From positions 62,001-126,000 of the forward strand of contig NZ_JAAGLV010000009.1 of NCBI RefSeq assembly GCF_010548305.1: 64,000 nucleotides of DNA, written 5' to 3'. How positions within the stretch are numbered: the stretch's first letter is position 1; each line of letters begins with the position of its first letter. The DNA comes from Streptomyces sp. SID13031 (GTDB lineage: Bacteria; Actinomycetota; Actinomycetes; Propionibacteriales; Kribbellaceae). The notes beneath the pieces were generated by a model that saw only the letters and a list, made by a program, of their open reading frames with translations, was not told the origin of the DNA and searched no databases. Below are positions 1 to 8,417 of the stretch, piece after piece. Position numbers and translations under genes: made by a program.

Positions 1-332
1 CTGGCGATCGTACCGACGCCGTCGACGTGGCCCTGGACGATGTGGCCGCCGAGCCTGGCGTGCGCGGTGACCGCACGCTCGAGGTTGACCGTCGAGCCTT
101 TCTCGACGCTGCCGAGGCTGGTGCGCTGCAGAGTCTCGCGCATGACATCCGCGGTGAAGGTGCCGTCGCCGTGCTCGATCACCGTGAGGCAACAGCCGTT
201 CACCGAGATCGAGTCGCCGTGGCCGGCGTCCTCGGTCACCTTCGGGCCGCGGATCGTGAGCCGGGCGGCGTCGCCGTCCAGCAGGTCCAGGGATTCGACC
301 GTACCGAGCTCTTCGATGATGCCGGTGAACAT
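1..332 (-). CDS. ribE: Riboflavin synthase alpha subunit (partial, cut by window edge)
   Basis: Riboflavin synthase dismutates two 6,7-dimethyl-8-ribityllumazine molecules into riboflavin and a pyrimidine that is recycled. The visible 110 residues begin MFTGIIEELGTV, the characteristic family N-terminus, and include SVNGCCLTV of the first lumazine-binding barrel. The second barrel lies outside the window. The ATG follows the ribD stop codon with no gap, so the two genes are almost certainly co-transcribed and translationally coupled, and both sit under the FMN riboswitch upstream of ribD. Confidence 0.95.
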   Translation of the reverse strand, partial: MFTGIIEELGTVESLDLLDGDAARLTIRGPKVTEDAGHGDSISVNGCCLTVIEHGDGTFTADVMRETLQRTSLGSVEKGSTVNLERAVTAHARLGGHIVQGHVDGVGTIA

Positions 333-1361
333 CTACTTACCTCCGAGAGGAGTCAGGGTTAGGCGGACGTCGTCGCCTAGGCGGGTGACGTCCGCAAGGT
401 TGAAGCGCCGTAGCTGGTCGATAGATTCCGCGCCCAGGTCGCCGATGGCGGAGAAGCCGGAGCCGAGCACCGCCGGCGCGACGTACGCGACGATCTGGTC
501 GACCCATCCAGCGCGGAGGAAGGCGGCGGCAAGCGTCGGGCCGCCTTCGAGCCAGAGGTGCCGGATCTGGTGGTCGTCCAGCTGACGCAATACCTCGGCC
601 GGATCGTGTGTCGGGAGCAGCAGCGTCTTGGCGCGGTCGTTGCGGACCTTGGCCGTCAGCGGGATCTCACGGTCCCCGACCACGACCCGCAGCGGCTGCC
701 GCGCGGCTGGGCGGTCTTGCTCGTCGCGGACTGTCAGCTCAGGGTCGTCGGTGAGTACGGTCTGGGTGCCGACCGCGATCGCGTCGCACTCGGCGCGCTT
801 CTTGTGCACGTCGGCGCGGGCGAGCGGGCCGGTGATCCACTTGCTCGACCGGTCTTTCGCGGCCGATCGCCCGTCGAGGGTGGTGGCGAACTTCCAGGTG
901 ACGAACGGGCGGCCCTGGCGGACGCTGTGCAACCAGACATGGTTCACGGCTTCGGCTTCGTCTTGAAGCACGCCTTGTTCCACGCGGATGTCCTTGGCGG
1001 CAAGTGTCTCGGCACCACCGGCGGCCTGCTTGTTCGGATCCGGTACCGCGTACACGACCCGCGCGACGCCGGCCGCTATCAGGGCGTCCGAGCAAGGCCC
1101 GGTCCGGCCGGTGTGGTTGCACGGCTCCAGCGTGACGTACGCCGTACCGCCGCGGGCCCGCTCGCCGGCCATCCGGAGCGCCTCGACCTCAGCGTGCGGG
1201 CCACCCGGGTACGCATGCCAGCCCTCGCCGACCGGGTGTCCGTCGCGACCGGTGATGACACAGCCGACGACCGGGTTCGGGTGGGTACTGCCGACGCCAT
1301 GCGCGGCGAGCTCGACGGCACGACGCATCCAGGCGATGTCGATCGGCGAAGCGTTCTTCAC
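333..1361 (-). CDS. ribD: Bifunctional diaminohydroxyphosphoribosylaminopyrimidine deaminase / reductase
   Basis: RibD performs steps two and three of riboflavin synthesis: deamination and then NADPH-dependent reduction of the pyrimidine intermediate. The N-terminal deaminase domain has HAEVEAL (His56, Glu58) and PCNHTGRTGPC (Cys81 and Cys90 as zinc ligands). The reductase domain starts near WKFATTLDGRSA and includes WLEGGPTLAAAFL. I chose GTG 1361 because GAGGGAC lies about 8 nt upstream and the protein starts right before IDIAWMRRAVELA. The longer open frame runs back through the riboswitch and is not coding. Length, 342 residues, is normal. It is followed directly by ribE. Confidence 0.95.
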   Translation of the reverse strand: MKNASPIDIAWMRRAVELAAHGVGSTHPNPVVGCVITGRDGHPVGEGWHAYPGGPHAEVEALRMAGERARGGTAYVTLEPCNHTGRTGPCSDALIAAGVARVVYAVPDPNKQAAGGAETLAAKDIRVEQGVLQDEAEAVNHVWLHSVRQGRPFVTWKFATTLDGRSAAKDRSSKWITGPLARADVHKKRAECDAIAVGTQTVLTDDPELTVRDEQDRPAARQPLRVVVGDREIPLTAKVRNDRAKTLLLPTHDPAEVLRQLDDHQIRHLWLEGGPTLAAAFLRAGWVDQIVAYVAPAVLGSGFSAIGDLGAESIDQLRRFNLADVTRLGDDVRLTLTPLGGK

Positions 1362-1481
1362 TGACAGGTCCCTCGTTGTCACGGACGCACACCGGGGCCA
1401 TGACAACCGGCGTACGTACGGACCCGTCGCTCGAAAACGGCTCGCTTCAGCCGCGTCCGGACGTCGGAGCGCACGCCGATC

Positions 1482-1610
1482 GCGTGCGCCTCCCATCCGG
1501 ACTTTCACCGTCGGTCCTGGAATTCCACCAGGTCAACCGGCCGAGATACTGCTACGGCCGGGTCGCGGACTATAACCGCCGGCTCGGAATTACACCGACC
1601 CCGGAGCACG
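1482..1610 (-). promoter_or_regulatory. FMN riboswitch (RFN element)
   Basis: Read on the minus strand, the element has the hallmark RFN blocks in order: GGGGTCGGTGTAATTCCGAG, then CCGGCGGTTATAGTCCGCGA, a variable arm, GGTGGAATTCCAGGACC, and GACGGTGAAAGTCCGGATGG followed by GAGGC. It ends about 120 nt before the ribD start. In actinobacteria such elements usually repress rib genes when FMN is abundant, often by hiding the ribosome-binding site. No U-rich terminator is visible between it and ribD, so translational control is my inference. Confidence 0.93.
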
Positions 1611-1611
1611 C

Positions 1612-2000
1612 GAGTGGGTTCACTCGTACTTGAAGTGTGCCACGCCGCAGAAAACCCACCATTACCTGGGTCACATCGTGGAACGGCCGTCCCCCACCCG
1701 TACTCGCGCCCCGGGCCAGCGCGCGGCGCCCACCAGAGCTTCATAGATGGCCCAAGTCGCCAGCTCTGAGCCAGGACCCGCCAGATGACTGAAATCGCTA
1801 ACCCCCGAGGCGCCATGTAGGCGTCCACCGGGGGAATTTGTTCTTCGCGCGCTCAAAATCGTCCAGCTCGGACAGCGGTACCGCTGCCAGCGGAGATCCC
1901 GTGAGAAGTTCTCTACGCAGCCTGTCGGATTTGAAGCGGGGTGTTCGTAGTAAGGGCGAGAGGTGGCCGGACGCTGGCTGCCGGGACAAGGAGTGATGAG
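1612..2000. other. Intergenic stretch without a supportable gene
   Basis: It holds one copy of a 44-bp dispersed repeat (1691-1734, minus orientation; partner at 15764-15807). A minus-strand open frame at 1798-1989 ends in ...WTPTWRLGG; it has coding-like composition but no recognisable family and may be a remnant. The last 15 nt are the ribosome-binding region of the YCII gene. Confidence 0.5.
1691..1734 (-). repeat. Dispersed 44-bp repeat, copy A
   Basis: Reverse complement begins GGTGGGCGCC and contains CGCGAGTACGGGTG. It matches 15764-15807 (plus strand) at 38 of 44 positions by hand alignment, with no similarity outside. Function unknown. Confidence 0.6.
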
Positions 2001-2360
2001 ATGGCGCGATACCTGATCTCGTTCGAGAAGGGTGCGATGGACCACATCCCCGAGGAGGACTTCCCCGAGGTGGGCAAGGCCGCCCACGCGGTGGTCCAGG
2101 AGGCCAAGGACGCCGGCGTGTTCCTCTTCGGCGGCGGGCTGGCCTACGAGAACGACGACGTGGAGCACGCCGTGGTGGCGACCGACGGGGTGGTCACCGA
2201 CGGCCCGTACCCGGAGACCAAAGAGGTTATCGGCGGCGTGATGATCGTCGACGTACCCACCCGAGACGCCGCCCTCGAGTGGGCCGCAAAGATCGCAGTC
2301 GCCTGCCGCTGCGCACAAGACGTCCGCAAATTCATGTACGACCCAGACCTCATCGAATGA
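2001..2360 (+). CDS. YCII-related domain protein
   Basis: A 119-residue protein of the YciI-like family (ferredoxin-like alpha/beta barrel), common in actinobacteria and often found beside ECF sigma factors; biochemical roles are poorly known. It shows the family pattern of a short N-terminal strand (MARYLISFEKG), a central GVFLFGGGLAYE, a DGPYPETKEVIGGVMIVDV segment and a tail with ALEWAAKI. ATG 2001 is chosen because AAGGAG lies 8 nt upstream; the longer frame has no such site. It stands alone: no sigma factor adjoins it, since the next intact genes downstream belong to the transposon. Confidence 0.85.
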   Translation: MARYLISFEKGAMDHIPEEDFPEVGKAAHAVVQEAKDAGVFLFGGGLAYENDDVEHAVVATDGVVTDGPYPETKEVIGGVMIVDVPTRDAALEWAAKIAVACRCAQDVRKFMYDPDLIE

Positions 2361-2409
2361 GCCCACGTCGACGCAGTACTTCGGCGACCTGACGACTTGG
2401 GTGGAAGTA

Positions 2410-2513
2410 CCGGACGGCCGCCACTCATAAAGCTGCTGCCGCCACCCGGGACCAGGGTTGCCCACGCTTGGCTGGGCGCAGTCAACCAAGGTTTATGAGT
2501 GGCGGCGGTCCGG
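2410..2513. repeat. Long inverted repeat, 22-bp arms around a 60-nt loop
   Basis: Arms at 2410-2431 and 2492-2513 pair at 21 of 22 positions; each contains GCCACTCATAAA or its complement. The interior has no gene. It could be a transcription terminator for the YCII gene, a MITE-like remnant, or a structured RNA. Confidence 0.6.
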
Positions 2514-2549
2514 CCCACAAACCAAGCATCCCGAGCTCCGGCTGGAGTA

Positions 2550-2757
2550 CTAGCCGGACTCCGAAGTGAGTCGTGGGTCTGTGGTTCGACGCATCAGGCC
2601 GGAGCGGCCGACCTTGTCGGTGAAGCCCCAGCGGCGGTAGAACGCGACGAGGTCTGGCCGGCAGACCAGCTCGATACTTCGTACGCCGGCCAGCCGCGGG
2701 TGTTGAACGACGGCGTCCATGAGCGCGCCGCCGAGACCCGATCCGCGGGTGGGAGAG
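2550..2757 (-). pseudogene. C-terminal remnant of a GNAT N-acetyltransferase
   Basis: The minus-strand frame ending at TAG 2550 encodes GSGLGGALMDAVV, the acetyl-CoA-binding motif of GNAT enzymes, then ELVCRPDLVAFYRRWGF, the typical C-terminal strand-helix, and a short tail. Upstream the same frame has a stop, while the neighbouring frame reads LAVVDTNVFLSHPR, as expected just before the acetyl-CoA motif, so a frameshift sits near 2740. No N-terminal half exists. The Tn7-like element lies about 80 bp further on; sequence beyond its far end does not obviously supply the missing part, so decay may predate the insertion. Confidence 0.7.
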
Positions 2758-2832
2758 GAAGACGTTGGTGTCTACCACCGCCAGGGACCTTGCCTGCGGC
2801 AGCGGCCGCGCAACCTGTCGCCGAAAGCGGAC

Positions 2833-2837
2833 AGCGA
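2833..2837. repeat. Target-site duplication AGCGA, left
   Basis: Five bases directly before the left terminal TGT; identical to the five bases after the right terminal ACA. Confidence 0.9.
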
Positions 2838-2985
2838 TGTCCGTTCTCGGTGAACTTGGCATCTGGACTGCCCTTCTGGCCTGCGGGTTGACAGGTTCGC
2901 TGAGAAGTTGTCGGGCATCGGTTTCTCAATCTAGTTGGCACTTCTTGAGCAGCGCTGTGCTTAGCGTCGCTGAGGCCACCGACAG
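2838..2985. repeat. Transposon left end with putative TnsB-binding repeats
   Basis: The terminal repeat (2838-2854) contains TTCTCGGTGAA. A related motif TTCGCTGAGAA lies at 2896-2906 in opposite orientation, and weaker relatives (TTTCTCAATC, CTTCTTGAGC) follow to about 2955. The zone fills the 148 bp between the end and tniQ and has no gene. Binding by TnsB is inferred from Tn7 biology. Confidence 0.65.
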
Positions 2986-3867
2986 TCAGCGGACAGGCGG
3001 CCGGGCGGGTGGTGTCCGTCGTGCGTCGCGTTGTCGCCAGATGCGGAGTGGGTCCCATTCGTCGTATGGCTCGTAATCGATGTCCAGCCGGTGCCGCACT
3101 TCGGCGTGGAAGTGTTGAAGGCTGATGGGGTTGTGAGTGGCCTGGGTGATCCAGTAGGGGTTGTTGAGGATGCGGGCCAGGGCGACTGTTTCGGGGAAGT
3201 TCACGAGTTCGGCGAGCGGGTGCTGAGGGTTGAGAAGTGTGTTGTTGGTGTCGATGTAGTGGGTGAGTCGGCGCCGGCGATGGGCGGGCCAGTCTCCGCG
3301 TTCTGTCCAGCGGTGGAGAACGTGCTGTGCTGTTTCCCATGCCTGCAACGTCCGGGGGCCGCCCGGGATGGCGAAGGTCTGTGCCAGGCGGCGTTACGCG
3401 TGGGTCACTTCGGGCAGGGGCAGGATGTCGAACTCGGCATCGCGGTGGTGTCCGCGCGACAGCCATCTGTGGTGTTGCCGGCAGATCGGATCCCAGACGC
3501 GGACCGTGATGTCGACGGCGGTGGTGATCCCGATCCGGGCAAGGCAGTGGGAGCAGGCGCTGACGGGCATCGTGAACGCGTTCTTGCCAGGTGGCGGCAC
3601 GACTCGTTGGAGAAGCCGGAGTGGATGGCCGGTCAGCTGAGCCAGGCCTTCCAGGTTTTGCGGGTCATGGGACTGGTGGCGGGGAAGTGCGCCGAACAGT
3701 TCCCACTCGGTGAGGTGGTTGGCCTCGGCCAGGCGGCGGGCCAGCGAAACGTGGGTTTCTCCGTGGACCAGCCGGATCGCGATCGGCAGTGCCCGCCGCG
3801 GCGGGATGCCGTTGAGCTGGGTCGGGTTCAAGCGGCCGCTCAGCCGGTGGCCGTTCGAACCGATCAC
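2986..3867 (-). pseudogene. tniQ: tniQ target-selection protein gene broken by an in-frame stop
   Basis: TniQ/TnsD-family proteins choose the insertion site and recruit the TnsC ATPase. GTG 3867 overlaps the tnsC stop by 4 bp. The first 157 residues show the TniQ pattern: ALPIAIRLVHGETHVSLARRLAEAN, then a zinc site CSHC (105-108) and ICRQH (129-132). A TAA at 3394-3396 then interrupts the frame, which stays open in the same frame for another 135 codons (LAQTFAIPGGPRTLQAWETA...), ending at TGA 2986. One C-to-T change in a CAA codon would explain it. A sequencing error, or two separate polypeptides, cannot be excluded. The downstream frame has a possible TTG start at 3348. Confidence 0.85.
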
Positions 3868-4937
3868 CCGGCAGATGCTTTGTCCGTCTGAGGAGCGACG
3901 TGAGGGCGGCGGCGGATGCGGCCGGTTCTGGTTGTCGCGTGGTGTTCCTCGGCGGCGTGGTCGAGCTGGACGGCTGCCAGGCTGGTCTTGGTGATCTTCT
4001 CGTCGCCGCTGATGATGGCGTCGATCGCGGCGGCGCGCAGTAGATGCGACAGGCTGCCGATCATGCCGCCGGTGCGATCGTGAAGGTGCGCGGCGAGATT
4101 GACCAGCGTGCCGGGACGGTGCTGGTGCAGCTGGAGGGTCTGTTCGAGCGTGGCGACCAGCGAGCACCATTGGTCGCGCTGCTGGGCGGTCGAGTAGCCG
4201 AAGGGCTTGGTGGCGATCGTCGCGAACCGGCTGGCGATCTGGCGGCCGCGGGTGCCGCTGAACAGTCCGACCCGTTCGACGTCGATGCCGGCATAGATGA
4301 AGGTGGCGGGCAGCCGCTCGGCGAAGTACTTCAGCTGGTCGGAGACCTCAGCGCCGGCGCGGGTGGCCAGATTGAGGTTGTGCAGCTCGTCGACGATCAC
4401 CAGTTCGCAGCCCAGATCTATCAGCACAGCGCAGACCGCTTCGGTGACGTCGGTCAGGTTCGACCTCGTCGTGACTGGCAGGGCCAGGAACCGGGCGAAC
4501 TCGATGACCAGCATCCGTGGTGTGGCGGCCGGCGGGACGGTGACGTAGATGACGGGCATGCGGGGCCCGTGGTCGCCGTGGCGCAGTCGCAGCGCGAGCT
4601 CGTGGGCCTTGCCGAGCTGGGTGATGGCAGTGGTCTTTCCGGTGCCGGCGGCACCGTTCACGATCAGCCCGCGCCGGGCCGACAGCTGTTGCCGGTTCAG
4701 CACGACCAGGCGGCGTCCAGCTGCGGTGATCTGCTGAACGGCCGGAGTGGCGACCACCGCGAGCTGGCTGTGATAGGCCAGCCGACTGTCCTCGATCCCG
4801 ACCGGGCATCCGGGCGTGGCCGGGTCGAGAATGGTGGCGCCACCCTGCTCGACGAACCGGCGCCAGCCTTCCTTGGTGGTTAGCGGCGCGTGAAGATCCG
4901 CAGTCGCAGCGTCGTGGGCCGCGAGTTGAGTGGTCAC
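3864..4937 (-). CDS. tnsC: Tn7-like transposition AAA+ ATPase (TnsC/TniB)
   Basis: This AAA+ regulator links target selection by TniQ to the transposase. The 357-residue product has a Walker A motif GAAGTGKT (95-102), a Walker B LVIVDE (179-184) followed by LHNL, and a C-terminal lid region ending in a basic tail. The length is close to TniB/TnsC relatives. GTG 4937 overlaps the tnsB stop (GTGA) and its own TGA overlaps the GTG of tniQ, so all four genes are translationally coupled. No mutation is visible in the motifs. Confidence 0.92.
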   Translation of the reverse strand: MTTQLAAHDAATADLHAPLTTKEGWRRFVEQGGATILDPATPGCPVGIEDSRLAYHSQLAVVATPAVQQITAAGRRLVVLNRQQLSARRGLIVNGAAGTGKTTAITQLGKAHELALRLRHGDHGPRMPVIYVTVPPAATPRMLVIEFARFLALPVTTRSNLTDVTEAVCAVLIDLGCELVIVDELHNLNLATRAGAEVSDQLKYFAERLPATFIYAGIDVERVGLFSGTRGRQIASRFATIATKPFGYSTAQQRDQWCSLVATLEQTLQLHQHRPGTLVNLAAHLHDRTGGMIGSLSHLLRAAAIDAIISGDEKITKTSLAAVQLDHAAEEHHATTRTGRIRRRPHVAPQTDKASAG

Positions 4938-7018
4938 CAGATCCTCCGGGCTTCGGCGTGGGCATCGAACAGACCGAACGGGACGACCACGGCCGGTTCA
5001 GGCGAATCGTCGACGATCTCGTCATCCGGCGGGTCGTCGGTGCGCAGCTGGCTGCCTGGGCGCCGCTGGGTCGCGGTTTCTGCCGCGGCGGCACGGGTCT
5101 TCGCCGCGGCCCTGCGGCCGGTCTTTCCCGCGGGGCTGGTGTCGCCCGGGCCGTCACCAGCACGGCTGAGAAGCGCGGTCAACGCGGCGCTGACCTCGAG
5201 CTCGTCGTGCTCGCCGCTGTTGCGCTCGGACAGGGTCTTGCGGACCTGGCGCAGCGTGAAGTCGGCGAACGGCTCCAGAACGCGGGCGCGGTGGATCCAC
5301 GGGATCTCGATCCAGCTCGCATCGGGTGTTCGCAGCCAGACCTGGCTCAGGTCGTAGGGGTCGTGGTGGATCGGCCACTGACCACGGTGGGCGGTGTGCC
5401 CGGACAGCTGCCCCCGTAGCGGGTTGAGGCCGGCGCTGTCGTAGGTCAGTGAACCGATCCGCAGGCCGGTTGCGGTGATCTTGCGCCAGCAGACCGGCAG
5501 CAGTTCCAGGTAGTCGTCGCCGGTCAGCGCGAGCGGCAGGTAACCGGCCGAAGCGACCAGCACTGAATACATCTCGTTGGGCGACAACGCCGAACGAGGG
5601 AGTTCGGGGTGCCGCAGGCCGTCGTGTGGACGGGGCTGCCACCCGGCTAGCACCCACTGGTCGAACAGGTCCTGCAATTCGGCCAGCGACCAGACCGTGG
5701 CCGCGTCGACGTCGGCGCCGCGGCGGGTGACGTCGCGGCCGGTGTAGCCGGCGACGAACTGGCAAAACAGCGTGTTGATCGAGGAGAACGTCCGCTCGAC
5801 GATGCCCTTGTCGGTCGGCGTGCGCGGATGGGCAGGTTGCAGCGAGATCCCGAGTCGTGCGCAGGCCGCGGTGAAGGTCTGCGACAAGAACACCGCGCCC
5901 CGGTCACATACGATCGTCTCCGGTGTGATGACCGGTTTCGCTGCCGCCTCCGCCAGCCGGTTGTCGACGGCTCCCAGATCCGCGTGTGGCAACCGGGAGG
6001 CCTTCATCCGCAAGGCTTCTGGCCAGCCCGGGCGCAGTTGCTCGGGGACCAGCGCTCTGGCCAGCAGCAGCGCGGCGTCGACGGCTTTCGTGCCGTGTGG
6101 ACGCAGCAGGCCCGAGCAGATCGAGCGCGTCGCGACGTCGACCAGGAGCGTCAGCTCCACCCGCGCCGGCACCCCCTCGTCCAGCAGCGCCATCACGTCC
6201 AAGGGAGTGGTGTCGATCTGCACCAGCTCGCCGGGCCGCAGCGCCGTGACGGATCCGAACGGTCCGTCCGGGCGGTTGGCCAGCGAGCGGCGCGTTGCCG
6301 CGGACCCAAACGCGTGACCGCCGTCGTCCAGGACCGCGACCAGCCGGTAGAAGGTCGCCTGCGAAGGCAACGGCACCACACCGGCGCCGTGCTCCTGGAC
6401 CAGCAGAGCCTCCACCCGGCGGCGCAGCCGTGATCTGGTGCCCGACGAGATCGCCGTCTGCTCTCGCAACGCGACCCGGATCGCGTTGACCAAGCGAGGA
6501 TCGGCCCGGCCTGTAGGGGTGGTGTCGCGGATCGCCCGCTGGTCCACCAGGCCCAGCAGGCCCGATCGTGCGTAGGCGCTGCGCCGGCGCTTCAACGTGC
6601 GCAGGCTCACCACCATCCCAGCGGCCGCCAGTTCCTCGAGCTTGGCCTGCTCACGTTGCTGAACACTCGTGCGGTCCGGGTCGTACTGAGGCTGTGGAGC
6701 AGACGCAGGCCCCGCGGGTGGTGTCCCGGTCTCGACCTCGACCAGGTGCTGCTCCCACCACCTCGCAGCAGCCAATGGCTCCGCAGGGACATGGGCCAGC
6801 AAACCCAGCCCCTGAAGCCGCGCGACCGGTCGCGCGCCGACCACGGCGAACCCCGGCCCTGACTGCAACTGCGAAGCTGCGATCACTTCCTCGCGACCGG
6901 CGTCGTCGCGCAGCCGGACCATCGTCGCGCTCAGCCCGATCACCGCGAGCTCGCGGCCGTCGTACTGAACCCGGTCACCGACCCGAAGAACCTGCCCCGG
7001 CGACGGCCTGGGAGTCAT
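4934..7018 (-). CDS. tnsB: DDE transposase (TnsB/TniA, Mu-type)
   Basis: The catalytic transposase binds the end repeats and performs strand transfer. The 694-residue protein has N-terminal helix-turn-helix regions (about 120-230), then an RNase-H-like core with Asp269 (LVQIDTTPLDV), Asp372 (IVCDRGAVF) and Glu408 (DKGIVERTF), the D-D-35-E arrangement, and a Mu-transposase C-terminal domain. The last 100 residues are Ala/Arg/Asp-rich and probably contact TnsC. ATG 7018 overlaps the tnsA stop (ATGA); the longer frame upstream is inside tnsA. The gene looks intact. Confidence 0.95.
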   Translation of the reverse strand: MTPRPSPGQVLRVGDRVQYDGRELAVIGLSATMVRLRDDAGREEVIAASQLQSGPGFAVVGARPVARLQGLGLLAHVPAEPLAAARWWEQHLVEVETGTPPAGPASAPQPQYDPDRTSVQQREQAKLEELAAAGMVVSLRTLKRRRSAYARSGLLGLVDQRAIRDTTPTGRADPRLVNAIRVALREQTAISSGTRSRLRRRVEALLVQEHGAGVVPLPSQATFYRLVAVLDDGGHAFGSAATRRSLANRPDGPFGSVTALRPGELVQIDTTPLDVMALLDEGVPARVELTLLVDVATRSICSGLLRPHGTKAVDAALLLARALVPEQLRPGWPEALRMKASRLPHADLGAVDNRLAEAAAKPVITPETIVCDRGAVFLSQTFTAACARLGISLQPAHPRTPTDKGIVERTFSSINTLFCQFVAGYTGRDVTRRGADVDAATVWSLAELQDLFDQWVLAGWQPRPHDGLRHPELPRSALSPNEMYSVLVASAGYLPLALTGDDYLELLPVCWRKITATGLRIGSLTYDSAGLNPLRGQLSGHTAHRGQWPIHHDPYDLSQVWLRTPDASWIEIPWIHRARVLEPFADFTLRQVRKTLSERNSGEHDELEVSAALTALLSRAGDGPGDTSPAGKTGRRAAAKTRAAAAETATQRRPGSQLRTDDPPDDEIVDDSPEPAVVVPFGLFDAHAEARRIW

Positions 7019-7761
7019 CGGGCCTCCACGAGTGAGACCTCGGACAGGGCGACCGACAAGTCGGTGTGTAGCTCGTGGCGCCACAACAGATGAAACAACA
7101 CCGGCAGAACGGCCAACGGCAATCCGCAGCGACTCGCGCCCGCGGCGAGCTCCAAAGGCTTCACGAACACGTCCCGGAGCCGATCAGCCATCCCGGCATC
7201 GCCGAACCGGCCATGGCGATAGCCAGACAACCAGCGGATGTTGGCTGCCGCGACAGCCGGCAGCGCACCGACCCGGCGATACGACCAACCGACCTGCTCG
7301 CAAACCCGGGCGGTCTGGCCGAACACCGCGGCATCCCGCGGCCCGATCCGGTCGTCCGGCCGGCAGTCCAGCACCATTGCCGACCCGTCGCGATGCCGCG
7401 CGAAGTAGTCCGGGGCGTGCGAACGCTGCTTGCCGTCGACCTGCATCAACAGCCAGAACGGCTGCGACGCGAACGCCACCACGTCCTCGTCGAAGTCCAG
7501 CGCCATCGCGTGATCTCGCTCAAGCCACGACTCGTAGCCGACCAGGGCGCCCGTGGTGGCCGACCACCACCAGCCCGGCCAGTTCCGCTGTCCGCGGTAC
7601 GACGGAAACGACCGCACCGGCAAGCCGGTCTCGAACCGGAGGCCAGCGACGTCGGCCAGCAACTCCTGCCGCTCAACGCCTTCTGCATCAACAAAACCGA
7701 TGCCAGGCGGATCCCCGGTCAGCACCCGTGCACCCGGCACGGCCCGAAGTCCGGCAACCAC
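7015..7761 (-). CDS. tnsA: TnsA-like transposase endonuclease subunit
   Basis: TnsA cuts the 5' strands so that the element moves by cut-and-paste instead of forming cointegrates. In 248 residues it has the features of the actinobacterial TnsA-like family: SFPSYRGQRNWPGWWWSATT, then GYESWLERD (acidic residues near 77-81), QRSHAPDYF (Asp118) and MVLDCRPDDR, which occupies the third catalytic position. It is the first gene of the operon; GTG 7761 is the only long-frame start and its ribosome site is not clear. The C-terminal part is helical and presumably binds TnsC. Confidence 0.88.
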   Translation of the reverse strand: MVAGLRAVPGARVLTGDPPGIGFVDAEGVERQELLADVAGLRFETGLPVRSFPSYRGQRNWPGWWWSATTGALVGYESWLERDHAMALDFDEDVVAFASQPFWLLMQVDGKQRSHAPDYFARHRDGSAMVLDCRPDDRIGPRDAAVFGQTARVCEQVGWSYRRVGALPAVAAANIRWLSGYRHGRFGDAGMADRLRDVFVKPLELAAGASRCGLPLAVLPVLFHLLWRHELHTDLSVALSEVSLVEAR

Positions 7762-8417
7762 AGCACTACATCCCAGCAGGCCATCGGTCGATCATCAACG
7801 CCGACATGCCTGTCCTGTCTCATCCGATCTGACGCAGACGGACGCCTTCAGGAGCGTTGCGTCAGTTCCCGGTGCGACGGCGAACCCAAGGTCGGCTCAC
7901 TGAACCTGTCGCAACTCTTCAACCAAGTGGACCAGACGTGGCCAGCGCGACGCCGCGATCGCGCGGCTACGCGGTCGATGTCGCCGCATAGGGCCCGCTG
8001 CAGTGATTGGACCCGGACGGGTCATGCGGAACGCGAGTCGACCACTGACGTTGCGACCGGCAGGGAGTCCGCATGAGGTTCGCCTTGTGGGACGTGTCGC
8101 GCCGTTAGGCGCCGACTAAGCCGGTGGCCGTCGGGTCGTATGCGGAGCGGGTCGAATCACCGCCCATGGGCGTAGACGATCCGCCCTCACCTGCCGAGTG
8201 TCGGGCGCTCCACCAGGTCTTTGGTGGTGGCTCACAGCGAGTTTGGTTGACTACGGCCGATCGGGCGGGCAACATCAAGCTCAGGCGAGTTCCGCGCCTC
8301 CCCCGTCGGTGTTCCCAGCAGGCCGGCATCTGGGGCAAAGGGGATAGGTGTCCTCGGTCGATGTCCGCTTCTGATTCCGCACGCGCGCTGGGGCGCAGGT
8401 CGGAGTATGGAACGGTC
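7762..8417. other. 656-bp non-coding region between tns operon and cargo
   Basis: It must contain the divergent promoters for tnsA and the cargo genes. An inverted repeat CTGACGCA / TGCGTCAG at 7829-7836 and 7858-7865, 68 bp from the tnsA start, could be a regulatory site. I see no tRNA, CRISPR repeats or credible gene; open frames here lack family features. Confidence 0.45.

Noticed and set aside
1671..2489. 272-codon minus-strand frame opposite the YCII gene
   Set aside because: Shadow; it runs through an inverted repeat and has no coherent domain.
4044..4883. 279-codon plus-strand frame opposite tnsC
   Set aside because: No family features; the minus strand carries Walker motifs and start/stop overlaps with tnsB and tniQ.
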